A stretch of DNA of 7,928 nucleotides, from assembly GCA_024279075.1 (NCBI GenBank), contig JAJRRX010000381.1:1-7928 (forward strand), given 5' to 3'. The position numbers and the translations under genes are program-made. Below the pieces are notes generated by a model. The model had not been told where the DNA came from and did not search any database. It saw only the letters and a list, made by a program, of their open reading frames with translations. The first letter of the stretch is position 1. Every line of letters begins with the position of its first letter. Below, one piece after another: positions 1 to 6,500 of the stretch. This DNA is from Alphaproteobacteria bacterium. GTDB taxonomy: Bacteria; Pseudomonadota; Alphaproteobacteria; Rhodobacterales; Rhodobacteraceae.

Positions 1-65
1 ACTTTATTGAATAACCAAAAGTACGGGCCAACCGTGCAGATTTTAACCAACTGAGGAGAAACAAA
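1..65 (+). promoter_or_regulatory. Leader upstream of the solute-binding protein gene
   Basis: This short AT-rich stretch contains no gene. A clear Shine-Dalgarno sequence (GAGGAG, 53-58) sits 7 bases before the ATG at 66 and fixes that start. A small imperfect hairpin (21-26 pairing with 32-37, one G-T pair, five-base loop) is followed by TTTT at 41-44. It could be a weak terminator of an upstream gene or a leader structure, but six base pairs is too little to call. I see no convincing -35/-10 pair, so the promoter may lie outside the window. Confidence 0.4.
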
Positions 66-1775
66 ATGACTCTCAAATATCTCGTCGCCGGAACGCTGGG
101 GGCTGCCATGCTGTCCACCACTGCTTTTGGCGCTTCCCACATGGCGCAAGGCCGTGATGGCAACGTCAATATCATCTATTGGCAGGCTGCCTCCATCCTG
201 AACCCGTATCTTTCGGGCGGCACAAAAGACATCGACGCAAGCTCGATGGTGCTGGAGCCTTTGGCCCACTATGACGAAAACGGCGCGATGGTGCCGACAC
301 TGGTTGACGAAATTCCAACCGTTGGCAATGGCGGCGTATCTGCTGACCTGACCTCGATCACGTGGAAGCTCACGGCCGGCAACACATGGTCTGACGGCAC
401 ACCCGTGACCTCGGCTGACGTTGTGTTTACCGCAAATTACTGCTTGGACGAAACCGGCGGCTGCCAGCAGAGCGCCAAATTTGGCGGCGTAACCAGCGTT
501 GAAGCGCTTGACGAGCTCACCGTGAAAATCACCTTTGATGGCCCCAAGCCCTTCCCATATGGCCCGTTTGTTGGCTCAACAACACCTATCCTTCAAGCTG
601 CACAATTTGCAAATTGCATGGGCACAGCCGCGCCCACATGTACCGAGCAAAACTTCGGCCCCATCGGCACTGGCCCGTTTGTGGTAACTGAATTCCGCGC
701 AAATGACACCATTTCGCTGGTCGCCAACGAAAACTACCGTGAAGCGGGCAAGCCTGCCTTCGCAACGCTGACCTTCAAAGGCGGCGGGGATGCAGCAGCG
801 GCTGGCCGCTCGGTGCTTGAAACCGGCGAGTTTGACTATGCCTGGAACCTTCAGCTGGCCCCAGAAGTGCTGGCAGACATGGAAGCCAAAGGCCTTGGCA
901 CCGTGCTTTCCGGCTTTGGCCCCTTGGTTGAGCGCCTGATGATCAACCTGACAGACCCGTCGGCTGACCTCGGCGATGCCCGTTCGACCGTGGCAAACCC
1001 GCACCCGTTTATGTCTGACATGGCGGTGCGTCAAGCGCTCTCTATGGCGATTGACCGGCCTCTGCTGGTTGAAATCGGCTACGGCAAAGCCGGCAAGGTT
1101 ACCTGTAACGTGCTGCCATCTCCTGCCATTTATGACTCGCCAAACAATGCGGGCTGTGAAGTGCAAGACATCGCGGGCGCCAATGCGCTGCTCGACGAAG
1201 CGGGCTGGGTTCGCGGTGCTGACGGTGTGCGCGCCAAAGACGGCGTTCGCCTTTCGATCCTTTACCAAACCTCGACCAACGCCGTGCGTCAGGACTTCCA
1301 AGCTCTGATCAAGCAGTGGTGGGCTGAAATTGGTGTAGAGACCGAGCTGAAAAATATCGACGCTGCGGTGTTCTTTGGTGGCGACCAATCTTCGCCTGAC
1401 ACGTTCCAGAAGCTGTTTGCTGATCTGGAAATGTATGCGAACAATTTCGATGGCACCGACCCTGAGTCCTATATGGGCAACTGGCAGTGTTCCGAAATTC
1501 CTTCGCCAGATAACGCATGGCTGGGTGGCAACATGCCGCGCTATTGCAACGCCGACTATGACGCGCTTGTCGCTGAAATGGGCAGCACAGCCGACATCAA
1601 CGAGCGGGCCCGCCTTGCAATCGAGATGAACGACATGCTGATGCAGAGCTACACCATTATTCCACTGGTTCACCGTGGTAATGTGGCTGCGCGCTCTAAC
1701 ACTCTCGAAGGCGTGAAGCTCAACGTTTGGGATTCCGATCTTTGGAACGTGGCCGACTGGTCGCGCGCTGAGTAA
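66..1775 (+). CDS. ABC transporter substrate-binding protein, family 5 (peptide/oligopeptide type)
   Basis: This is a periplasmic solute-binding protein of the SBP_bac_5 (DppA/OppA-like) family, which captures peptides or similar solutes and delivers them to the paired membrane permeases. Residues 1-22 form a signal peptide: a basic start, a hydrophobic core, and likely cleavage after TAFG. Family hallmarks are the TWSDGTPVTSADV segment at about 107-119 and VRQALSMAIDR at 321-331. The length of 569 aa is normal to slightly long for the family. Eight cysteines (126, 133, 184, 192, 347, 364, 475, 494) fall into four close pairs, which suggests disulfides and fits a periplasmic location. The start is supported by GAGGAG at good spacing. 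The two permease genes follow in the same direction. The substrate cannot be read from sequence; peptides are the default, but sugars, opines and nickel are also carried by this family. The family call is firm, the substrate is not. Confidence 0.93.
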   Translation: MTLKYLVAGTLGAAMLSTTAFGASHMAQGRDGNVNIIYWQAASILNPYLSGGTKDIDASSMVLEPLAHYDENGAMVPTLVDEIPTVGNGGVSADLTSITWKLTAGNTWSDGTPVTSADVVFTANYCLDETGGCQQSAKFGGVTSVEALDELTVKITFDGPKPFPYGPFVGSTTPILQAAQFANCMGTAAPTCTEQNFGPIGTGPFVVTEFRANDTISLVANENYREAGKPAFATLTFKGGGDAAAAGRSVLETGEFDYAWNLQLAPEVLADMEAKGLGTVLSGFGPLVERLMINLTDPSADLGDARSTVANPHPFMSDMAVRQALSMAIDRPLLVEIGYGKAGKVTCNVLPSPAIYDSPNNAGCEVQDIAGANALLDEAGWVRGADGVRAKDGVRLSILYQTSTNAVRQDFQALIKQWWAEIGVETELKNIDAAVFFGGDQSSPDTFQKLFADLEMYANNFDGTDPESYMGNWQCSEIPSPDNAWLGGNMPRYCNADYDALVAEMGSTADINERARLAIEMNDMLMQSYTIIPLVHRGNVAARSNTLEGVKLNVWDSDLWNVADWSRAE

Positions 1776-1782
1776 ACGCTTT

Positions 1783-1810
1783 TGGCTGCTCCGCTCACGC
1801 GGGGCAGCCA
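1783..1810 (+). promoter_or_regulatory. Intercistronic hairpin between binding-protein and permease genes
   Basis: A 12-bp stem (1783-1794 pairing with 1799-1810, with one G-T pair between 1790 and 1803) closes a four-base TCAC loop. It starts 7 bases after the stop codon of the binding-protein gene. No run of T follows, so it is a poor intrinsic terminator. Hairpins in this position in ABC importer operons are known to protect the 3' end of the upstream message, giving more binding protein than permease. That role is inferred here, while the stem itself is seen directly. Partial termination remains possible. Confidence 0.7.
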
Positions 1811-1850
1811 CCTAACTTCCCCCTTTAAAGACTGATAAGCCGAGGCACTT

Positions 1851-2879
1851 ATGCTCAATTTCACACTTCGTCGCCTGATGTTCACCATCCCGACGCTTTT
1901 GCTGATCAGTTTTATTATTTTCCTGATTCTCGATCTGGCCCCGAATGACCCGACGGGCAACCTGCCCCTGACCATCCCGCCCGAAGTGCGCGCCAAAATC
2001 CGCGCCAGCCTTGGCTTGGACGCGCCGATGTATATCCGCTACTTGCTCTGGTGTCAGCAGTTCTTCATCAACGAGCCGCTGAACCTCGTGAACGAGTGGT
2101 TTGGCTGGTGTGTTGGCGATTGCGAAGGCCGCCTGCGCGTCACCAGTTGGGCCACCCGCTCCCCCGTGGTGGACCTGATCGCAGAGCGTATGCCACAAAC
2201 CCTTTGGGTGGTGGGCATGTCTTATGTAGTGGGCATTATGATCGCGCTGCCCATCGGCGTGATCTCGGCCTATAAGCAATATAGCTGGTTTGACCAGCTC
2301 GGCACTTTCATTGCCATGATCGGCTTTTCGGTGCCCACATTTTTTACCGGCGTTTTGCTGATCGTGATCTTCTCGGTCTGGATGCCCAATGACAGTATCT
2401 TCTGGCTACCCTCGATTTATGACACCACCCATGAGGTGACCGACTGGGGGAGCTTTGTTTTCCAAATGCGGCAAATGGCGATGCCGGTAATGGTGCTGGC
2501 GCTGTTTAATGCCGCCCAGATCAGCCGTTTTATGCGGGCTTCGATGCTGGATAACTTGTCGCAAGATTATGTGCGCACCGCCCGCGCCAAGGGCCTGAAA
2601 GAAAAAACAGTGCTGCTTGTGCATGTGCTGCGCAATTCGATGATCCCGGTGGTGACGGTGATTGCGCTTGGCATTCCGCAGGTGTTTGGCGGTGCGATTA
2701 TTACTGAGCAAATCTTCAAGGTAAACGGCCTTGGGCAGCTGCTTATTATCGGCATTCAAGGCGCTGACATCCCCTTGGTGCAAACCCTGACCTTCCTATT
2801 CGCGGTGCTTATCGTGCTGTTTAACCTTGTGGCCGATGTGCTCTACGGCCTGCTAGACCCGAGGATCCGCTATGACTGA
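1851..2879 (+). CDS. ABC transporter permease, DppB/OppB type
   Basis: This is an inner-membrane permease of the binding-protein-dependent transport family, the first of two that together form the translocation pore. The protein has 342 aa. An N-terminal membrane helix (about 11-29) is followed by a long periplasmic segment (about 30-115), then further helices at about 118-140, 148-176, 210-222, 264-284 and 312-334. The cytoplasmic EAA loop that contacts the ATPase is visible as DYVRTARAKGL at 239-249, and the C-terminus ends LLDPRIRYD as is usual for this subfamily. The periplasmic segment carries a Cys pair (87 and 91). The start has GAGG at 1842-1845, 5 bases before ATG. The gene overlaps the next permease gene by 8 bases, so translation is probably coupled. 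It most likely works with the upstream binding protein and the downstream permease. Confidence 0.93.
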   Translation: MLNFTLRRLMFTIPTLLLISFIIFLILDLAPNDPTGNLPLTIPPEVRAKIRASLGLDAPMYIRYLLWCQQFFINEPLNLVNEWFGWCVGDCEGRLRVTSWATRSPVVDLIAERMPQTLWVVGMSYVVGIMIALPIGVISAYKQYSWFDQLGTFIAMIGFSVPTFFTGVLLIVIFSVWMPNDSIFWLPSIYDTTHEVTDWGSFVFQMRQMAMPVMVLALFNAAQISRFMRASMLDNLSQDYVRTARAKGLKEKTVLLVHVLRNSMIPVVTVIALGIPQVFGGAIITEQIFKVNGLGQLLIIGIQGADIPLVQTLTFLFAVLIVLFNLVADVLYGLLDPRIRYD

Positions 2880-3783
2880 TGTGACCGAAATTGAAGATAC
2901 CCGCAAATACCGCTCGCTTTGGGGCGATGTTTGGAGCCAGTTTCGCACCCATAGGGGCGCGATGCTCGGCAGCTTTGTGTTTATCAGTATTCTGCTGGCG
3001 GTGGCCATTGGCCCCTATATCTGGACGCTGGACCCGAACTACGCTGACGTGCGCAACCGCAACCAAGGCATGAGTTGGGGCCACCCGTTTGGCACCGACC
3101 AACTCGGACATGATATGCTTGCGCAAGTGCTGCAAGGCGGCCGCATTTCCATCGCCGTGGGCCTTACCGCCATGGCGCTCGCGCTGTTTCTTGGCACCTT
3201 CATCGGCGTGCTGGCGGGCTATTTCAAGCGGTTGGACGGGTTCTTGATGCGCGGCACAGACCTTTTCCTTGCCCTGCCCATCCTGCCGCTGCTGCTGGTG
3301 ATCATCATGCTGTTCCGCGATACCCTGCGCAACATGTTTGGTCCTGAAACCGGCATTTTCATCCTGATTGTGTTTATCATCGGCATGACCAGCTGGATGC
3401 AAACCGCCCGCATCGTTAGGGGCGATGTGCTAGCGCTAAAAGAACGCGAATTCATCCTCGCCGCTAATTCCATCGGCACGCCCTCAAGGCGCGTTATCTC
3501 CCGCCATATCATGCCCAACATCCTGTCGCCGATCATGGTTTCGGCCACCCTTGGCATCGCCACCGCCATCATCACTGAAAGCTCGCTGAGTTTCCTTGGC
3601 CTTGGCTTCCCGTCCGACTTCCCCACATGGGGCCGCCTGCTGTTTGATGGTACCCAGCGCATTTCTCAAGCGCCAAGCCGTGTTATCTGGCCCGGCCTCG
3701 CGATCTCGCTCACGGTGCTCAGCGTAAATTTTATTGGCGATGGCTTGCGAGATGCGCTCGACCCTCGCATTCGGGGCCGCTAA
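2872..3783 (+). CDS. ABC transporter permease, DppC/OppC type
   Basis: This is the second inner-membrane permease of the importer, 303 aa. The N-terminus (about 1-28) is cytoplasmic, the first helix is at about 31-52, and the subfamily hallmark HPFGTDQLGHDMLAQVLQGG follows at 71-90. More helices lie at about 95-117, 133-148, 161-176, 216-236 and 272-288. The EAA loop is EFILAANSIG at 193-202, and the FLGLGFPSDFPTWGRLL segment (241-257) and the DALDPRIRGR end are typical of DppC/OppC. GAGGA at 2861-2865, 6 bases before ATG and inside the previous gene, supports the start; the ATG overlaps the previous stop by 8 bases. The gene's own stop overlaps the stop of the opposing DUF1223 gene by 4 bases. 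No ATPase gene follows, which is unusual for the common binding protein-permease-permease-ATPase order. Confidence 0.93.
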   Translation: MTDVTEIEDTRKYRSLWGDVWSQFRTHRGAMLGSFVFISILLAVAIGPYIWTLDPNYADVRNRNQGMSWGHPFGTDQLGHDMLAQVLQGGRISIAVGLTAMALALFLGTFIGVLAGYFKRLDGFLMRGTDLFLALPILPLLLVIIMLFRDTLRNMFGPETGIFILIVFIIGMTSWMQTARIVRGDVLALKEREFILAANSIGTPSRRVISRHIMPNILSPIMVSATLGIATAIITESSLSFLGLGFPSDFPTWGRLLFDGTQRISQAPSRVIWPGLAISLTVLSVNFIGDGLRDALDPRIRGR

Positions 3784-4478
3784 TGGCTTAAGCGCGCCGC
3801 CGCGTAAATCTCGCCCGGCCCGGGGGCCTGAATAATTACCGCATATTCGCCCGCTTCGGCTTGCGGCACGCTCACGGTGGCCGCGCCGTTGCCATCCCAG
3901 CGGCCCAAGCTTTCCCAGCTTTTTACGATATTTACATATTCAATGGTTTTGCCCGCGTTTTCCCCGCGCTCAATCACCACGGTTTCGCTCTCGGAAAACC
4001 GAACCAGATATATATCCGCCTCAGCAGTCGCCCCGTTTAAGGCCTCCATCCGCACATTGATTCCGCGACCATTATTTTGCACCGTAAGCTCCACTTTGGG
4101 CGTAAGCTCCTCCGCCTGCATGATTTGGCGCTGAATTTCATCACTGCGAGAGCCAACCATATAGTTAACCCCCTGCACCACCATTTGCGGCGTATAAACC
4201 GAGCGCTCCCCCCAAGCCCGCGCATAAAGCCGCTGGCGGTTGGAATAGTCAGGATTGGCAAAAACATCAGCCCAGCCGAGGTAATCCCAATAATCAACAT
4301 GCAGCGCGAGGGCGATGATATAATCATGGGTGGCAAGCTCGGCTAAAAGCCTATCCGCCGGCGGGCAGGAGGAGCAGCCTTGCGAGGTATAAAGCTCAAC
4401 CACTACCGGATTTTCGGCCTCGGCCGCAAGCGGGGCTAGCAGCAAAGCCGCGCCGAAAAAAACATTTAACTTGGCCAT
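3780..4478 (-). CDS. Secreted DUF1223 family protein with thioredoxin-like CxxC motif
   Basis: This is a DUF1223 protein, a family with a thioredoxin-like fold and no established function. From the ATG at 4478 it has 232 aa. Residues 1-21 form a signal peptide with cleavage after AEA, so the mature protein is periplasmic or secreted. The mature N-terminus carries the family core VVVELYTSQGCSSCPPAD (25-42), with a CSSC pair at Cys35 and Cys38. The conserved HVDYWDYLGW (60-69) and VYTPQMVVQG (95-104, the usual cis-Pro region) follow. The C-terminal half (about 125-232) looks like a beta-rich domain. A TTG 12 bases upstream would be an alternative start, but it falls on the ribosome-binding site. 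The gene lies 57 bases after the DUF2306 gene on the same strand and is probably co-transcribed with it. A redox role is suggested by the CxxC but not shown. Confidence 0.88.
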   Translation of the reverse strand: MAKLNVFFGAALLLAPLAAEAENPVVVELYTSQGCSSCPPADRLLAELATHDYIIALALHVDYWDYLGWADVFANPDYSNRQRLYARAWGERSVYTPQMVVQGVNYMVGSRSDEIQRQIMQAEELTPKVELTVQNNGRGINVRMEALNGATAEADIYLVRFSESETVVIERGENAGKTIEYVNIVKSWESLGRWDGNGAATVSVPQAEAGEYAVIIQAPGPGEIYAAARLSH

Positions 4479-4483
4479 AGGAG

Positions 4484-4488
4484 TCCTC
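4484..4488 (-). promoter_or_regulatory. Ribosome-binding site that fixes the DUF1223 start
   Basis: On the minus strand GAGGA is followed by 5 bases and then ATG at 4478-4476. The competing in-frame TTG at 4490-4488 would overlap this site and add residues before an already complete signal peptide. The ATG is therefore the better start. Confidence 0.75.
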
Positions 4489-4535
4489 AAATTACAGGTG
4501 CAAGAACCTTAGCCCCTGCGGCGCAATAATACCAT

Positions 4536-5024
4536 TCAACCCTTCGCGAGGTTTTGTGATCGCGCCTTATTAAGAGCCAAAGCCATCAAATATACCAAAA
4601 GAACCAGATAAAACCCGAGTGTTGCATTTTCAGAAAAAAACACCCGGCTCATTACCCGCCCGGGCATAAAGGTAAAAACACCCGCAACCCCGAGCGCCCA
4701 AAAATAAAGGCTCTTCATACTGGCCTGATGCGCCGCTATCCGGCCCTTAACTGCATGACGAACCCCCGAAACCAGCCCCCACGCGCCCAAAACCGTGAGC
4801 AAGTGAACGGGGCTAAACGGCCCCACCAGCCGGGTCTCCCAAATAAACGCCGAGCTGACAATCGCAAAACCCATAGCCAGCGCCCAGAACTTCCCGAGCC
4901 ATTTATGCAGCGTGGTCCCTTTGCCGCCATAAAAGATTATCGGCCCAAGCAGCACCGCCATCGTGGCGCTTATTGCGTGGATTTGAATAGTGAGGCTCGC
5001 TTCAAGTAAAGGCGCAAGAGACAT
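4536..5024 (-). CDS. DUF2306-type multi-pass membrane protein
   Basis: This is a small integral membrane protein of 162 aa resembling the DUF2306 family (predicted membrane proteins of unknown function). About five hydrophobic segments are visible, at roughly 11-32, 45-62, 72-88, 104-121 and 134-151. The family-like LHKWLGKFWALAMG segment lies at 39-52 and a HQASMKSLYFWALGVAGV segment at 99-116. Histidines 16, 40, 74, 90 and 99 lie in or next to the membrane segments; they could bind a cofactor, but that is speculation. The start is supported by CGGAG 6 bases before the ATG. It is the first gene of a probable two-gene unit with the DUF1223 gene and is divergent from the LytTR regulator gene, with only 67 bases between the two chosen starts. 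No biochemical function can be assigned. Confidence 0.75.
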   Translation of the reverse strand: MSLAPLLEASLTIQIHAISATMAVLLGPIIFYGGKGTTLHKWLGKFWALAMGFAIVSSAFIWETRLVGPFSPVHLLTVLGAWGLVSGVRHAVKGRIAAHQASMKSLYFWALGVAGVFTFMPGRVMSRVFFSENATLGFYLVLLVYLMALALNKARSQNLAKG

Positions 5025-5091
5025 GGTATACTCCGGTTAAAATAGGTTGCCCTTACCGCTTGGCCCATTACACTGCCCTGATAAACCACCT
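5025..5091. promoter_or_regulatory. Divergent intergenic region between DUF2306 and LytTR genes
   Basis: This stretch must hold at least the minus-strand ribosome-binding site and probably promoters for both directions. On the plus strand TATACT (5027-5032) matches five of six bases of a -10 box, but no good -35 box sits at the right distance. Two GGTT direct repeats (5035-5038 and 5045-5048) are 10 bases apart, one helical turn. LytTR regulators bind pairs of short direct repeats, but usually about two turns apart, so this is only a weak hint of an operator. Confidence 0.3.
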
Positions 5092-5871
5092 ATGCGCAGA
5101 AGGGCCGTCAACTTCGTGAGATCCACCACTTTGCAGCTTACGCTTCGTAGAATGCACGGAGCCTTTACCGCCCCCAAAGTGCTGGGCGGCCTCGCTATCG
5201 CCGCTGTGCTGCTCGGGGTTTCCGGCCCGTTTCAAACCTTTGAGGCCTTCGCCCTGCCCTTTCGCCTCACCTATTGGCTGGTCATCTGCACCCTCACCTT
5301 TGCCGCCGGATTTTCTGCTGGCACCTATGTTGAGCTAGCGCTGGAGCAGCGGCTTTCCGAGGGACCGCGCTTTGTCGTCTCCAGCTTTGCCACCGCCATT
5401 GCCGTGGTCGCCACCGTGTTTTTGGTTAACCTGTTCAGCGCACAAACAACCCTGCTTAGCCCAGTAGCCACCCTGCTGCTTGGCGGCTATGTCGCCATCA
5501 TTTCTTTTGCCGTCTCCGCCGCCTTCAAGCTTTTTGGCAGCAAGCCCGCCCCGGCCAAAGCCGAGGCCCGCCTGCTCGCCCGCCTGCCGCTTGAAAAGCG
5601 CGCCCCCCTGATCTCGCTTTCGGTGCAAGACCATTACACCGAGGTCTCCACCCTTAAAGGCAGCCACCTCGTGCTCATCCGCCTGTCAGACGCTATGGCC
5701 GAGGCGGGAGAGGGCCTGCAAATCCACCGCTCGCACTGGGTGTCGCTCAAAGCCATTGCCAAGGTCGAGCGCATACAGGGCAAGGTCATCCTCACCACCG
5801 CCAGCGGGGCCGAACTCCCCGTCAGCCGCTCCTACCTGCCCGCCGTAAAGGCCGCGGGGCTGCTGCCATGA
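5092..5871 (+). CDS. Membrane-anchored LytTR-family DNA-binding regulator
   Basis: The protein joins an N-terminal membrane domain to a C-terminal LytTR DNA-binding domain. Counting from the ATG at 5092 it has 259 aa. Four hydrophobic segments lie at about 29-46, 58-78, 95-115 and 122-146, followed by an Ala/Pro/Lys-rich linker (about 148-168). The LytTR domain spans about 165-254, shown by LISLSVQDHYTEV (173-185), GLQIHRSHWVSLKAI (208-222) and ELPVSRSYLPAVK (241-253). There is no receiver domain, so this is not a classical two-component regulator; the membrane part may sense a lipid, ligand or envelope state. The start is uncertain: the ATG lacks a clear ribosome-binding site, a GTG at 5116 has AAGG 12 bases before it, and a TTG at 5047 is also in frame. 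The stop overlaps the start of the acyltransferase gene (ATGA), which places it first in the lipid operon and suggests it controls that operon or its divergent neighbour. Confidence 0.87.
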   Translation: MRRRAVNFVRSTTLQLTLRRMHGAFTAPKVLGGLAIAAVLLGVSGPFQTFEAFALPFRLTYWLVICTLTFAAGFSAGTYVELALEQRLSEGPRFVVSSFATAIAVVATVFLVNLFSAQTTLLSPVATLLLGGYVAIISFAVSAAFKLFGSKPAPAKAEARLLARLPLEKRAPLISLSVQDHYTEVSTLKGSHLVLIRLSDAMAEAGEGLQIHRSHWVSLKAIAKVERIQGKVILTTASGAELPVSRSYLPAVKAAGLLP

Positions 5872-6500
5872 GGCGGCTTCTGGCGCATATCATGGCAGGC
5901 GCCATCGTCCTTTTCGCCCGTACCCTTACGGCGGTGCGCGGCGTCTGGAAGGGCGTCGCCCCTGCCCCCATGCGGCGCGTTTACTTTGCCAACCACACCA
6001 GCAACGCTGATTTTATACTGCTCTGGGCCGCCATTCCGCCACAATACCGCCGCCACACCCGCCCCGTGGCCGCCGCTGATTACTGGCTCAAAAACAAGTG
6101 GCGCGCCTTCATTGGCCGCGACGTCGTGCGCGGCGTGCTGATAGACCGCAACCCAGAAACCCGCACCCTTGATCCTGTAAGCCAAATGGCGGAAGCCACC
6201 GATGCCGGTGCCTCCCTCATCATCTTCCCCGAGGGCCTGCGGAACATGACAAGTGAAGCCCTGCTGCCCTTCAAAACCGGCCTCTACCACCTCGCCACCG
6301 CCCGGCCAGAGCTAGAGTTGGTGCCGGTCTGGATCGAGAACCTCAACCGCGTGATGCCCAAGGGCGAGATCATCCCCGTCCCCATCCTCTGCACCGTCAC
6401 CTTCGGCGCGCCGCTGGCATACAACGAAGACAAGGAGCGCTTCTTGCAAGCCGCGTATGATGCGGTGCTCGCCCTCAGGCCCGATACGGGGGACACATGA
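5868..6500 (+). CDS. PlsC-type lysophospholipid acyltransferase
   Basis: This 210-aa protein belongs to the PlsC family (1-acyl-sn-glycerol-3-phosphate acyltransferases), which transfer an acyl chain to the sn-2 position of lysophosphatidate to make phosphatidate at the cytoplasmic face of the inner membrane. The catalytic HX4D motif is intact in NHTSNADF (His43, Asp48). The other family blocks are RGVLIDR at 88-94, FPEGLRN at 120-126 (usual FPEGTRS) and VPVWIEN at 151-157. A single hydrophobic stretch near the N-terminus (about 5-20) may anchor it. The start ATG overlaps the LytTR stop and its own stop overlaps the next start, both as ATGA, so translation is coupled. Because it sits next to CdsA-type and CDP-alcohol transferase genes, it probably feeds phosphatidate or a related lipid to them. 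The acyl donor and exact acceptor are not readable; other lyso-lipid acceptors are possible. Confidence 0.87.
   Translation: MRRLLAHIMAGAIVLFARTLTAVRGVWKGVAPAPMRRVYFANHTSNADFILLWAAIPPQYRRHTRPVAAADYWLKNKWRAFIGRDVVRGVLIDRNPETRTLDPVSQMAEATDAGASLIIFPEGLRNMTSEALLPFKTGLYHLATARPELELVPVWIENLNRVMPKGEIIPVPILCTVTFGAPLAYNEDKERFLQAAYDAVLALRPDTGDT

Noticed and set aside
21..44. Small hairpin followed by TTTT as an intrinsic terminator of an upstream gene
   Set aside because: Only six pairs including a G-T pair, with three bases before a four-T run; too weak to call, and the upstream gene is not visible.
576..1811. A 411-codon open frame on the minus strand, antisense to the binding-protein gene
   Set aside because: Its translation is rich in His, Arg and Val with no recognisable domain or signal, and the opposite frame is a clear family 5 binding protein. 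Long antisense frames are common in high-GC genes with strong codon bias.
2821..3402. A 193-codon minus-strand frame across the permease junction
   Set aside because: Composition is dominated by His, Gln and Ala, typical of antisense reading of membrane-protein codons; the plus-strand permeases explain the region.
3817..3828. GC-rich palindrome (GGCCCGGGGGCC) just past the permease stop as a terminator
   Set aside because: The stem is only 4-5 bp, no T run follows on either strand, and it encodes the APGPGE stretch of the DUF1223 protein.
4479..4535. Possible promoter or terminator in the gap between the DUF2306 and DUF1223 genes
   Set aside because: Apart from the DUF1223 ribosome-binding site I found only a 4-bp inverted repeat (AGGT/ACCT) and no promoter-like pair, so the two genes are treated as one unit.
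5035..5048. GGTT direct repeats as a LytTR operator
   Set aside because: The repeats are only four bases and 10 bases apart, whereas known LytTR half-sites are longer and usually about 21-22 bases apart. Kept only as a hint.
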